NCBI GenBank assembly: GCA_037447655.1
Contig: JBBHKE010003008.1
Span: 1 to 50,000 of the forward strand
Direction of reading: 5' to 3'
Length of the DNA stretch: 50,000 bases
Source: Zygnema cylindricum
Taxonomy: Eukaryota; Streptophyta; Zygnematophyceae; Zygnematales; Zygnemataceae
Shown here: positions 18,645 through 30,870 of the stretch, one piece after another
Layout of the letters: each line of letters opens with the position of its first letter
How positions within the stretch are numbered: position 1 is the stretch's first letter
Position numbers and translations under genes: made by a program
Notes under the pieces: model-generated
The model's input: only the letters and a program-made list of their open reading frames with translations
The model's database searches: none
What the model was told of the DNA's origin: nothing

Positions 18645-19338
18645 GTCCCGACCGTTGCAAAAAACGATGTCGCCATAATGTTCACAAATAGTGTGGAAGT
18701 TGAAAAAAAGACATCAATCTTGAGAAGAAGTGTTCAATGGTAGATTGGAGATTTGGTAGAGTTGGTGTTGATAGAAATTTTATATGGTGTGGATGGAAGA
18801 ATAACTGGTTTGCTCGTCATTTTGTAAAAAAAAATGTAGAGAAGTGTCGTTAAGTAGTAATTAGTAATTGCCTTCAGTTTTAATAGTTACACCATTTCCC
18901 TTTTTGTAACATTGGTTTTTCTGTGTCTCAACCGTTTTTGGCTTTTAGCGAAATGTCAGAAGGACTGATTGTGATTGTGATTGTGATTGTGATTGTTGAC
19001 TTTAATGGCGCTCAATGTTCGAAAATCTTTGATGTTTTAGTGGTTTCAATTGTTTTAATGATCCGATACATTTCTGTACTGTACGGCATAAAATTCACAA
19101 TGTTCGAAAATTTTCGATGGTTTACGATCCGGTACAGGTCCGTACTGTACGGAGTATACATTGCACGATCAGATAGATCAGGTCAGACCACGCCAGATAA
19201 GACAATCCATGATCTGATTCTCTGTCATATCACGCCAGATTGTTTTGCGTTACGACATACATATTGCGATGCAAGATATGCCATATGGCGAGAGTGCACA
19301 TAATATGTACTTGTTTTGCACACGTCATAAATTCAGTA
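18645..19338 (+). other. 3' flank of the PV42-like gene
   Basis: No gene. It holds AAATAGTGTGGA at 18687-18698 and a (GATTGT)n stretch at 18965-18993 within the likely 3' UTR or just beyond. Confidence 0.4.
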
Positions 19339-19552
19339 CACCGTGAATCGGTATTGGCGTAATGGACGCTATTTAAGGTACCTTTTTCTTTTTAATTCTC
19401 AAATAGAATTATCCACACTATTTAAAAAAAACCCTCATTCCTAATTAGAATAAACGATTTCGTTGAAAATTTCCAAATTCTCAATTAGCGTAAATGACGG
19501 TAATTGTTCCTATACGCTAAAGAAACCTTTACGCGAATAACGATTCACGGTG
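19339..19552. mobile_element. mariner/Stowaway-like MITE, 214 bp
   Basis: It starts CACCGTGAATCGG, ends CGATTCACGGTG and is flanked by TA on both sides. It belongs to the short GTGAATCG subfamily also at 28979-29190 and 45174-45387. Confidence 0.82.
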
Positions 19553-21666
19553 TAGTGTTGTGTCTCGGCAAGAAACGTATCGCGATAAAACCAATGTCAG
19601 GTTTCGTCTTTGACTCTTTGCTAATTTAAAGATTACGAATTTAACAATTACCAATATACAATCACTATTTTAGTAAGTAATGAACTGAATGTATGGCACG
19701 CTTTTATTTTATAACAATGTAGATGCAACAACCAGGGAAGTTTCAAACTTTCTACCCTAAAAAGTAAAACAAAATGTTCATGACCATAATATATTTTTTA
19801 CAATCTGGAATACTTGAAAGTAAAAAAGGTTAAGCGCTTCCATCAGTTACCAACATGACGCTTTATCGAAAAAAAATTAAGTAGGTTTTTGTGTGAGGTT
19901 TGTCATCTCTTTATGTTCTTCATTATTTATGTCTTGTTTAAGTAACATACTTATATCACCTTCATTAAGACAACCAGAATTGAAAAAAGAACTACCACTA
20001 AGATGTGCAATAAAAAGTAATGACATTCAGCTATGTACTACGTACTATATGCTTTCGCAGTACAATAAACCAGCACTTTGTTTTTTTTTTTTCCCGGAAC
20101 TATGTGCTAAAATAGGACCAGATAGGAATGAGAAAACGCATTTTTAAGGTGAAAATATTCTACTAGTAAACTTTGGAACCATTGTATCTGCAGATTGATA
20201 GTTTTTTCCCCCGCAGTTCAAATCAAAAATTTCAAGAAAAGAAATTCTTTTTGACCAAAATATTATATAAATAAGTCCTTGAGATGACTTGAAAGTCAGT
20301 CGAAAAATCAGTGTGCTTAATATGGCAAAAAAAAAAAACAAAAATGACATGAGAACTTAGCAATTTTCTGAGAAAGGAGAATTCTACTACTCTTTGTTAA
20401 TCCGTGTTTAATTTTATTCAAAAAAAGTTAATTCAATCACAAATTCCTGGAATTTTTTAGCCCACATTCATCCATATCTTTAAATCATCATCCTCAACAC
20501 TTTACAAGTCCAAATTCCTTTACCAAATGGCTTTACCAAGGAATTATCCCTTTTCCCTTTCCTTTCCCTTTCTTTTCCTTTTCCTTTTCAATTCCTTTCC
20601 CTTACTTTTCCTTTTCAATTCCTTTCCCTTAACTTTTCCTTTTCAATTCCTTTCCCTTTCCTTTTTACTTTTTTTTTTCTCTCCACACTCCAAGAAGACC
20701 ATTTCACAAGTCTAAAAAACATTATACCATGAACCAAAAATATAATTCCATACAAAATCCGTCTTGCAAAATTTCTCTTGTGAAAAACAAGTGCTAAATT
20801 ACTACTCACTACTCTTTATGGGAATTAACAATTCCCACACATCTCCTGACAATCTCTAAACACATAAGTGCTATGAGATTGTTCCTTTGTCGAGAACTTT
20901 TGGCCAACTATAGAATCATTTCTTCATGTCGCTCTATTCTTTTGCCTTCAAATTTCTTCTCCTTTATTTTCTTTTCTTTTTTCTCTTCCTTGATTCTTTT
21001 GTTTCCGCATTTGTCTTCCTCGTTATCGTTTTTACAATGCCCAGTATGGTTGAAAAATGATTTTGACAAATCACTAAAGTTAAAAAGAGTAAGCCAAATA
21101 TCTACTCAATAACTCTTTTTTTGAAACTAATTCCAAGTCCGTTTCAAGTTAACGTCCAATAATACACTCAGAAATAGTTAGTTCTAAAATGGACAAAAAT
21201 GCCACCCTAATACTAACATGAAAAGTGTGGTTTTAGTCCAAATTAGGTATTTCCTCACACCCACTCTCCCTGCCCCTCACCCTCTCTGCGTTTGGAGAGA
21301 AACAACTCAACTTTGAAACATTACTCATATATGCTTCAATGGTTTTTATTTCAAATACTGATATAAATAGAATGACCATTATTTTCTTGTTAATAACTTC
21401 GAGAAATGGTTAACAGGCTTCTGCTCCATCTTGCTTAGTAATATATTAAGTTTAATTTTTAACTTTATATGATATCATAATAACAAACGCCAAAACGAGC
21501 AGATAACCAAATCTAATCAAATTCTCAGACACTTCTTACTTCCTACCTCCTGTAATCAAAATTATACTTAATACCCATGATTCCTTGTCCAAAAAAGGAC
21601 CGAAAATACCTTCTCTTTCCGCTCATACGTCTCCCACACATAAATAACATTCCGCTATAACATCGC
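19553..21666. other. Intergenic region between PV42-like gene and receptor kinase
   Basis: About 2.1 kb with no supported gene. Open frames are short and AT- or CT-driven. It includes the 3' flank of the minus-strand receptor kinase (about 21300-21666). Confidence 0.5.
20545..20672 (+). repeat. Pyrimidine minisatellite
   Basis: Three units of 27-28 bases around TTTTCAATTCCTTTCCCTTA at about 20585, 20612 and 20640, embedded in CCCTTT repeats. Confidence 0.8.
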
Positions 21667-24600
21667 TCAGTCATCCTTTATTCCTTCGCCAAATTCCTCC
21701 AAATTATCGAGTGTGTGAAGAACTTCCTCCATGGTCGGTCGATCCTTAGGATTTCGAGCCGTACACGCGATACCCAATTTCAGAACTGCAAGAATTTCTT
21801 TCCTATACTCTCCTCCTCCGTCTAAATTAGGGTCAATCACATCATCCACAGGACTTGATTTCGCCCATTGTGACATCCCACTTTGCATTTTTTGATCGAT
21901 AGGAAGCTTCCCGCTAACTAATTGTAAAAGAACCACTCCATATGCGAACACATCACTTTTTGTCGAAGCTTGTCCTTTTGACGCATATTCCGGAGCCAAA
22001 TACCCAATTGTACCCAATAGCTTTGTCGAGATGTGGGTTTTCTTCGTATCGACCATTTTCGCCAATCCAAAATCGGCAACATGTGCTTGCATTTCAGAAT
22101 TCATAAGAATGTTCCCGGGTTTCATATCTCTATGAATAATATAGGGAACACAATTGTGATGCAAATACTTAAGTCCTCTTGCAACTCCATGGGCCACAAG
22201 GAGACGAGTTCGCCAATCCACTCCTTTTCTGAGTAACATGTCAAGATCTCCTCCTGGGAGGAATTCGTAGATTAGAAGACATTCATTTGAAATCGGGTCA
22301 TTGTAACTTGCCGTTAAAGTTACTAAATTTTTATGTCGAATACTGCCCAAAGTCTTCATTTCGGCTTCAAATTGTACATCTCCTTGAGTACCCCCTCGCG
22401 TGAGTCTCTTTACAGCAAATACTCGGTCTTCTGCCACTTCCGCTCTGAAACCCGAAAAAAAAAACAAGTTGAAGCACGGACATAGGTTATGCAATATAAC
22501 TTTTTTTTTTTTCAGTCGGGGGTCAGTTTTCAGGCACTTTATTGACTTCAAAAGTTATTCTGAATTCCATGGCTTGTGCAATATAAAAATCAGCTAACAT
22601 TCAGAGATTCTCGGGTCCATTTTGTGGAAATGATTAAAGCTTATGTTTTATATGAAGATTATCAACATGAAAGCAAAAAAGGGCTGAAAAGCTGATTTCC
22701 TTCTTTAAGGCCAAGATGAAAATCAAATTATTCTGAGACAAAAAAACAAGCCCCGGGCAAGATATCTGGCTAAAACACAAAAATACGGAGCCAATCAGAT
22801 CAGGAAAAATGAATGGCAAAGCATTTTCTTTCCCATCCTTCATCCCACATACCAGTATATGTACAAAATTAACATTCCATAGAATAAACAATGTTTTCGC
22901 ACCTGTAAACGGAGCCGAAACCTCCTCGTCCCAACAAACACTCATCGCTAAAATTATTTGTTGCCCGAACAATGTCCTCAATTGTGAGATCAAAGTCGAG
23001 AGTTTGGAAAATGAGAAACTTTCCATCGGCCGAGGTGGTAAAGGACATTTCGGCCGGTCCAGAATAATCCATGGATTTCTCCGTATCTTTCTCTTCTGGA
23101 TATTTTGCAACTTTTCTGGCAAAAACGAACCAAAGAGTCCCTAAAATTACTAACAACAGGATTCCTCCTCCCAAAGCAATGCCCACAATGGCTCCTGCTG
23201 AGAGACTATTTCCAGAATTTTTAGATGAAGAAGTAACTGAGGGAGGAGGACTATTTGGACAAGCTGGGAGGGATAACCCTCCACAGAGACCTAAATTGTT
23301 ACTAAAAGAAGAGACATTTTCGAGGTTTATAGGAATCTGTCCTGTCAAGAAATTGTTGGAAACATTGAAGTAGGTCAGATTAGTCAAATTGTTATAGCTC
23401 GCGGGAATGGTTCCGCTGAGATTGTTTTGTGAAAAGTCAAGAAAGGTCAATTTTGCCACAGTGGAGAAATTGGTGGCAATGGGTCCTGACAGCTGATTGG
23501 AAGAAAAATCCACATAGGTCAAGTAATCAAAGCCCTGGAAAGTGGGAAGACTCTCGGAGAGGTAATTTTTGCTCATATCTATAACTCGCAAAACTGTAGG
23601 AAGGTTTGGAATAGAACCACTAATTGTATTGTTAGAGAAGTTCAGGTTTTGAAGAGCTCTTATTGGAACAAGACTAGGAAGAGCACCAGAAAAGGCATTA
23701 TTTGCAAGATTTAACTTGACCAACTGAGAAGCTCCACTGAGATTAGATGGGAGGGAACCAGAAAAAGAGTTGTTTTGTAAATCCAGTTCTATCAAATTTT
23801 TTGGGTAAACAAAGGTGTTTTTTGGGAGTGGTCCGAGCAAGCGGTTTCCACGAAGAAGTACCCTGGTTACAGAAGAACTGTTTAAAAAACGTGAACCGAG
23901 GGATCTGTTGAGATTGTTGTAACTGAGGTCAAGAATCGTCAAATTTCCTGGTGTAAATAGATTCGAAGGAACGGTTCCATGTAGTGAATTGAAGCTCAAA
24001 TCTATTACTCCCAGATTTTGTGCCTTTGTCCCCAGATTCTGCGGAATGGTTCCGGTAAAGGAATTCGAGGAAAGATTTACAGTGGTGAGTTTAGACCAGT
24101 CTATAATAACTGGAATATTTCCGCTGAAATTGTTGTTTGCGAGATTGAGTGTTTCCATTCCAGGTTGGTTGGAAAACACACCAATACTTCCGTTGAAGAA
24201 GTTGGATTGAAGAGAAACCACATTTAGAGGGCAATTAGCGAGAGAGGAGGGAAGTGGCCCGGAAAGCGAATTATTTTCAGCCAAAAGAATTTCAATCGGG
24301 CTGTTGAAATCAGGAAGAGATCCTGTGAAATTGTTGTTAGACAGTGTTAATTGTACGACGTCAGCGAGTTCGGAAAATGATGTAGGAATTTCCCCTGACA
24401 GTTGATTATTGTCTAAAACTAGCTCTTGTAACGACGCTATGTTCCCTAATTCCTTTGGAATTGTTCCTGAGAGACGATTATTACTGAAAGTCAGTTGGCC
24501 CATAAAGCCACATTTAGCAATTTCAGAAGGAATACTTCCAGTAAACCTGTTATCACTAATATCTAACTCATAAATGGCATCGTTTTTTGAACACAGAGCC

Positions 24601-26177
24601 GTTAAGAAGCTTGTAATATTTGAATCGTAAGCATTTTTGGAAACACTCAATGTAAAAAAATAGCCATTTACAAGCTCAAGAGGAATTTCCCCTGTCAGAG
24701 TGTTTGATGAAAGATCCAAAACGGTGAATAAAGGAGTTACATTGAAATTCCCAAACTCCGATGGAATACTTCCATTCAAATTGTTATCACCTAAATTAAT
24801 TTCTTCAAGAGGTAAATTTGCAAGTATTCCAGGAATTGGACCAATAAGGTTGCAGGTTTTACATGATAATTTCTTCAATCCCTTCGGCCAATCAGACGCT
24901 TTTGTCGGAAGAGTCGAAGGAGACAAATTGTGATTACCCATCTCAAGAGATGTCAAATTAGTTAAATTCCCCAACCACGAAGGAAATTTCCCCGTAAAAT
25001 TATTGGTTGTTAGGAGGATTTCCTTTAAAGACTTGAAATTCCTAAATGGTAGTTTATCCATTTCTCCACTAAATGAATTCCCCCCAACATTGAGAATTTC
25101 CAAAATCCTAAAACTTGAAATAGCTTCCACTGTTCCATTCAGTCCAATCCCATTCAAATTTAGAGAGGAAATTAAATTCAAATTTGACCAACTTTCCGGG
25201 ATCGAACCCGAAAACTGATTCCCCGCCAAATCCAAAAAAGTCAACGCCGTAAAATTTGAAATAACCTCCAATGTTCCATTCAGTCCATTAGAGTTCAAAT
25301 TTAGAGAGGAAATTAAATTCAAATTTGACCAGCTTTCCGGGATTGAACCCGAAAAAGAATTTCCTGAGAGATCCAAAAATGTCAAAGCCTTAAAATTTGA
25401 AATAACCTCCAATGTTCCATTCAGTCCATTAGAGTTCAAATCTAGAGAGGAAATTGAATTCAAATTCGACCAACTTTCCGGAATCGAACCCGAAAAAGAA
25501 TTCCCGGAAAGGTTCAGAAAAGTCAACGCCTTAAAATTTGAAATAACCTCCAATGTTCCATCCAGTCCAATCCCATTCAAATCTAGAGAGGAAATTGAAT
25601 TCAAATTCGACCAACTTTCCGGGATCGAACCCGAAAAAGAATTCCCCGACAAATCCAAAAAAATCAACGCCCTAAAATTTGAAATAACCTCCAATGTTCC
25701 ATCCAGTCCAATCCCATTCAAATCTAGAGAGGAAATTGAGCTCAAATTTGACCAATTTTCCGGAATCGAGCCCGACAAATAATTCCCGGAAAGGTTCAAA
25801 AAAGTCAACGCCGACAAATTTCCGATACTGGGCGGCAAAATCCCCTCTAGTACGGACTCCTCTGGAAGTACCAAACTCAGCTTAACAATCCGTACGATGC
25901 CGTCTACTTTTTGGCAATCTAAGTACAATGTTGATCCTGTACTTTTGTTGTACGGCTGCCAGCAACAAGCTTCCGTAACATTGGTCGGATCCCATCCGGG
26001 CAGCGCGTCCTGAAAATTTTCGAAAGCGGGCAGGGCTTCCGCGAGAGCCTCCGCATCCACACTAAAAAGGGTGAGACTGCATTTGGCGGAGGTTTTTGTG
26101 ACGGCGAAAGAAAAAAAGTAGACGGCCGCTAGGAAAAGGTGACGGAATGGCCATGGGCGGCAGGCGAAAGAGGACAT
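21667..26177 (-). CDS. LRR receptor-like kinase, two exons
   Basis: Exon 1 is 26177-22903 and exon 2 is 22444-21667; the split arginine codon gives a 1350-residue protein. A signal peptide (hydrophobic residues 13-27) is followed by a cysteine-containing N-cap and roughly 30-35 LRRs to about residue 965 with a CGG...C cap. A transmembrane helix lies at about 994-1021. The kinase has GRGGFGSVY (1083-1091), VAIK-type Lys in AVKRL (1104), HRD in IIHRDMKPGN (1196-1198), DFG (1216-1218) and APE (1242-1244). All catalytic residues are present and it is an RD kinase. The ligand is unknown. The start chosen is the first ATG of the frame (26175-26177), which puts the signal peptide at the N terminus; the pyrimidine-rich frame upstream has no ATG. 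Confidence 0.92.
22445..22902 (-). other. Intron of the receptor kinase
   Basis: 458 bases. Donor GTGCGA follows GTTTACAG and acceptor TTTCAG precedes AGCGGAAG; joining restores GFGSVYRAEVAED. The intron cuts the kinase just after the glycine loop. Confidence 0.9.
25085..25835 (-). repeat. Homogenised 144-bp (48-residue) LRR module array
   Basis: About five consecutive units, each two LRRs, around SGSIPESWSNLN, SLDLN(G/S) and GTLEVISNF. Units are far more alike at DNA level than the LRRs on either side, indicating recent unequal exchange. Confidence 0.88.
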
Positions 26178-26435
26178 GGAGAGGGGAAGGGAGGGAAGAG
26201 GGAGGAAAGAAGGGGGAAGGGGGAGAGGGAAAGGGAAAAGGGGGAGGGAGAAGGAGAGGGAAAGGAGCGAAGAAAAAGAGGAAGGGAAAGGTTGAGGGAA
26301 AAGGGGAAGGAGAGGGAAGGAATTGAGAGAGATCGGGAGGAAAGGAGAAAAAGAGACCTCCAGTAGGAGCGGGGAAGGAGAGAGAGAGGGAAGGAGAGGA
26401 GGGAGGAGGAAAGAAGGAGAGGGTGGATGAGAATG
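26178..26435 (-). repeat. Polypyrimidine leader of the receptor kinase
   Basis: C/T-rich on the sense strand (A/G on +) for about 250 bases directly before the ATG, probably 5' UTR. The open frame through it is low-complexity and begins at a TTG. Confidence 0.75.
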
Positions 26436-26543
26436 GAGTCTGAGAATTTGTGTCAGTGCCAATCTTTTCTAGGGTTTGACATTTTTCGGGCAGTCGAAGT
26501 ACAGTACTTTTTTTTTCATCACACAAACTTTCGATTTTAAAAT

Positions 26544-26594
26544 CGTGACATCACGATTGACGTGACATCACGATCGACGTGACATCACGATCGA
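26544..26594 (-). promoter_or_regulatory. 17-bp x3 repeat with TGACGT-type words upstream of the receptor kinase
   Basis: Units CGTGACATCACGATTGA, CGTGACATCACGATCGA and CGTGACATCACGATCGA run head to tail. The unit junctions create TGACGTGACATCA (first) and CGACGTGACATCA (second), bZIP/TGA-factor-like cores. They lie 370-420 bases before the ATG, a likely promoter position. Confidence 0.6.
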
Positions 26595-27433
26595 CGGGGA
26601 TACGTTTCGATTGCTTGATTCAGAAAAAGATCGAACGGTCGATTACAAAGCTTAAAGTGACTGCCCGAAAAATGTTTAAACTCTAATTATGATTGGCGGT
26701 GTAGTTTGGACTCTACGGAAGAGATGCCAAAAAAAACGACAGAGGATTCTGTCCAGCAAATCCGTACATAGGGAATCATATAAAAGCGAATATTTCCCTG
26801 AATTCTGCGAAGCTGTCCAAAATTGCAATTATTTAGTTCTGACACGTCACAAGTAACAGAATCCAGTTAAAAGTCGACGCAAAAGGAAAAAGTACGGTTT
26901 TGTCAACAACTCTTTCCCTTGTGTACCTTTAGGCCACTTTTCGAGTAATCGTGTGATTGAGCAATTCGGTCCGGATCAGTATAGTACTGTACTTTAAAGT
27001 ACTGAACAGTACTGTACTGTAGCAGTCAATTGCACGATTCACACTAGAAATGGATGACGGATGAGATGAGGAAATGAATGTCCTTTAATTTTGTTTGGAC
27101 GTGAATCTCTCATGACGTCATCTTACGTCAACAAAAACGTCGCGATGTGATTCATGTTGTCGTACGATTAGTCGCCGATGACTCAAACCCGTCCGTACTA
27201 TTCATTCATTCATTCGGGATACGACTTCCTGTTTTTTCAAAGTCGCATTTCTGCATTCCGAAAAGGTTTTCCGGAAAAGAATATGATTTACCACAGTTGT
27301 CTTGTTTTAACGCTACGCTCCAAATCGTATATTCTGTCTGTCGCTACGCTCCAAAAAGGTTGACAGCCGAGCGGTCGACCTGTTTGGCGCCTCTGTTTTT
27401 GTTTTTTTTTTTGGCCTGAATGGTACGGGATTA
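26595..27433. other. Intergenic, MITE remnants
   Basis: No gene. A worn mariner end (GATTGGCGGTG followed by TA) lies near 26690-26703, and AGTACTGAACAGTACTGTACTG repeats lie near 26995-27020. Confidence 0.4.
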
Positions 27434-28828
27434 GGGTAACCTTCCATCAGGCGAAAAGTGGGGTTGTTTATTGGAGAAAGTACCTTTCCGTACTATGCCG
27501 TACTGTTTTTTTTTTTTTTTTTTTACAAAAGATGTTTACTAAAAATTCGTTGAGATTCTCCAGACTTCTTGGCGAAAACTACCACCGTCCGATTTTCAAT
27601 TTTCGACGCAAACGCCCCTTGTTTCCAGTACCTGGCTAGTCTCCTCCGACTGTCCTCAGGAGGACACTTTGCGCTTACTGGACGCGTATTTTGGTCCACT
27701 TGTAAAGTCAGAGTCGATCCACGACGGACTTGAAGTTATCTAGTTACATGTGGCAGTTGGCGTGTACCTTCTGACTTCGAAGCCACCCTGTTCGACGACA
27801 AAATCTTGTAGGACATCCTGGCACGCCTCCGCTATAAATGTGCACAATCAAGTACAGTTAAAAACTTGGTTGTAGGACATCGTGTCACGCCTCCCTCATA
27901 AACGTGTAAAATCAACATTCAGTACAGTACACCGCGAATCGTAAGTAGAGTAAATTACTCTAATTCGGTCGCTCGAAATTTCGAGTGTACCACATCAAAT
28001 AGAGTAATCGATTCTAATTTTTTCACTATTCTAATTTAGGTGAGGTTTAATTAGCGTAAAAAACTCTAATATAGGATATTTTTAAATAGTGTAGAGTACA
28101 GACGACGTCTGACCGTGTAAAATTGTATTTTGATAAGTAAAAATGTACAAATAATGATTTAATAGGATCGCGCTCGCACGTGAAATCGCACTAAACAAAA
28201 AAATCAATCACATCGAAAAAAATCCGTTTGCATAACTCTCGTCCGTCGACAGCATCGTCGTCAGTGTGAACATTAACAGACATTCAATGAGACAAATAGT
28301 ACTAGCGTCATAACGACGTCAACACTATACAGACTGACACATTTTGTTCGTCTACGTAATTTAGTGTTCATAATAATCGCGCAAAAAATTATCGCCGACA
28401 TAACCTAATATAGAATGCTTAAATAAATTAGAGTAAACTTCATAGTTGAAAAAGCTTTGTTACATAAATTAGCGTTCATTACTCTAATTGTTTTTTTTGG
28501 TTTTTGTACTCTAATTTTTTCATTACTCTAATTACGATTCGCGGTGTACATGCCATTTCCTCCATCTCCGTTCAGGTTGTACATTAGCGTCACGCTACTA
28601 GATAATTTAATCAGCGTCCACCCGTACAGATACGCAGTCAAAATTTTATACTTTCGAAACTTTCAATATACCCGGCCGGCTCAACAAGATCCTACGTGGT
28701 ACCAAAAGGAATCCAACACGTAAGCAATTTTTGCTTTACTAGCACAACTTGATGGAAGGGTGTTACAAATATTATTGTTGGTAAACGTGACCGTACAATT
28801 ACTTGGAACGCCTGATAAAAGGTTACCC
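27434..28828. mobile_element. Harbinger-like element interrupted by a mariner MITE
   Basis: Ends are GGGTAACCTTCCATCAGGCG and CGCCTGATAAAAGGTTACCC with direct TTA duplications (27431-27433, 28829-28831). Removing the mariner element at 27930-28546 leaves about 776 bp, similar to the related 741-bp element at 34783-35523. Interiors are homologous (for example GGTCCACTTGTAAAGTCAGA and GACGCTACTAG). Confidence 0.82.
27930..28546. mobile_element. mariner/Stowaway-like MITE, 617 bp, nested
   Basis: TIR CACCGCGAATCGTAA... and ...TTACGATTCGCGGTG, with TA at 27928-27929 and 28547-28548. It is the same length as 6601-7217, in reverse orientation, and closely similar throughout. Confidence 0.85.
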
Positions 28829-28978
28829 TTATTCGTTCCCTCATCTCATTCGTCATCCATTTCTAGTGTGAATCGTACAATTAATTCAAACCGCGTCATG
28901 CGATGATATGAAACCACAGACCGGAAATCGTTATTACGGGTCAAGTGATAATATGACGACTTACTGTCAATTACTCTA

Positions 28979-29190
28979 CACCGTGAATCGTTATTCGTGT
29001 AAAGGTTTCTTTAGCGTGTATGAACAATTACCGTCATTTACGCTAATTGAGAATTTGGAAATTTTCAACGAAATCGTTTATTCTAATTAGGAATTAGGGT
29101 TTTTTAAAAATAGTGTGGATAATTCTATTTGAGAATTAAAAAAAAAGGTACCTTAAATAGCGTCCATTACGCCAATACCGATTCACGGTG
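28979..29190. mobile_element. mariner/Stowaway-like MITE, 212 bp
   Basis: CACCGTGAATCGTTATTCGT... to ...CCGATTCACGGTG with TA at both sides; the right TA (29191-29192) is shared with the next element. Confidence 0.82.
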
Positions 29191-29192
29191 TA

Positions 29193-29390
29193 CACCTTGA
29201 ATCGTTATTAGACTTATGTACTCTATATCGGCGCCCCAAAATTTTGACATTGATACCTTAAATAGAATAAATTACACTATTTAAGGACGTGGACCATAAT
29301 CTGCCACGTCTCCGGCACTAAATTAGCATCAATGACACTAATTAATTTTTGACACTGATAATTTCTTTCGTCTAATAACGATTCACGGTG
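29193..29390. mobile_element. mariner/Stowaway-like MITE, 198 bp, adjoining
   Basis: CACCTTGAATCGTTATTAGA... to ...AACGATTCACGGTG with TA at 29191-29192 and 29391-29392. The interior differs from its neighbour, so this is a second insertion, not a tandem duplicate. Confidence 0.75.
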
Positions 29391-29392
29391 TA

Positions 29393-29890
29393 GTTTAGGT
29401 TTTGTACTATATTGTGTGCGAACCTTGACGTTGACGAAAAGCGTGTGGGATGACATAAACACACGTCAGCGATAAGGGTGGCGTTGCATCAGACAAAAAT
29501 TTAGTTTATAGAAATCCACGCTTATCCGTACAAAAACGTACCGCTTATTTTTTTTTTAGCCCCGAAAAACATTGCAGAGAATCTTGCCAATAATCTCCGA
29601 AGGTGTGAGAGGTAACAAAGACCGTCGGATATTCATTCGCGAAGCATTCGCTTCATTTTTTTCTGTCTACATAAAAAAAAAGAGTCGCGACACGATGGAC
29701 GATTATGCTACCTTTAAAATTCCAAAAATTTGCACATGATATGCACTTTCAAAAATGCAACCTAAAATATAAAAAAAATATCGTAACGCTCTTTCGTCAC
29801 ACTATTTTTGGAATACGACTTTCGGCATGTTCGAAAAACCTTAAAAAATGAACTGGCGTAGAACACTGGCGTCTGCAACAAGTACAAATT
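29393..29890. other. Unassigned sequence
   Basis: About 500 bases with no gene or recognised element end. Confidence 0.35.
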
Positions 29891-29894
29891 TTTT

Positions 29895-30107
29895 GTCGTG
29901 TGATGACTTGGCATGCAAGTACACGGTACGCAAATAAAGATTTGAAGTTAAATTTGTCGTTGTGGAAAATCTTTAAGGATATTCAATATCGCATCGTAAC
30001 CTATGTGGTGTCACTCAATTTATAACACGTGGTTTACAATCGTCTAAAATGTACCAGCCCATGGAGTTGGCCGTACGATTACAAAATTTCTTGAGGGAAC
30101 GCCACCC
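29895..30107. repeat. Right arm of a Harbinger-like element, inverted relative to 32344-32600
   Basis: GATGACTTGG..GCAAGTAC..., ...CACTCAATTTATAACACGTGGTTTA... and GAGTTGGCCGTAC recur inverted near 32580, 32440 and 32385. It ends AACGCCACCC followed by TAA. Confidence 0.65.
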
Positions 30108-30110
30108 TAA

Positions 30111-30870
30111 GGGTCGTAGTCCAAATCAAGCGTTTTCAGCAACCATACGGACATTTTTACTTGCACTAATATTTGTATCACTTCTCCATCAGGTTGTGCC
30201 ACCGAGGCACCAATTACTTACGTGTTGGATTGCGATTGGATCCACGTGAGATCCTGTTCAACAGGCCGGGAATTTTAAAAGATTCGAAAAGCAAAAAATC
30301 TGAGCTGCGTATGTTCGGACGAACGCAGATTAAAATATCTAGCACACCTACGCGAATGTACAATTTGTACGTTTTTGTCATTTCGTTGTACCAACCGTAT
30401 CGGAATCCTTTTCAAAAAGAAAATTTGTACTTCATCGTTTGCAATTATGTTTTAAATGCTCCACGAAGAAAATGACTCGTCATAGAAATATCCTCCGGCA
30501 GATTTTTTCGTCGCTTTAAAATTTGCCCTGTACAAAGGCAAATGGCCTTTGCCAATTGTGAGGTCGCCGTAGCTCGTCCACCGTGGATGGTACATTTTTG
30601 TTTTAGAAGTGTACCTACCAATAGACACGTCCAGTTTGTGTCCAAAGTCTCCTCTTAGGGACAGTTCAGAGAGACTCCAGACAATAGACATGAGCGTTTG
30701 TTTTGAAAACTCAAAATCGGACGGTCGAAGTTTTCGACCGAAAGTTTGTAGAATCTTTCCGAATCTCCAGTAAACATGTTTAAAAAAAAAGGAAAAAAAC
30801 GGTACGGCTTATTACGGAGAGGTACGTTTCCCAGTAAACACCCCACTTTTTGCTTGATAGAGGAATGATT
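30111..30870. mobile_element. Harbinger-like element, reverse copy of the 27434/34783 family
   Basis: It begins GGGTCGTAGTCCAAATCAAG after TAA (30108-30110). The interior matches, in reverse, the 27434 and 34783 elements (TCCAACACGTAAG block, CAGTAAACACCCCACTTTTT near the right end). The right TIR is degraded. It abuts the preceding element at the shared TAA. Confidence 0.65.

Noticed and set aside
23989-24227. Plus-strand open frames antisense to the receptor kinase
   Set aside because: Shadows of the LRR coding strand.
26178-26462. N-terminal extension of the receptor kinase upstream of 26177
   Set aside because: It starts at TTG, has no ATG in frame and is low-complexity; the ATG at 26177 puts a signal peptide at the N terminus.
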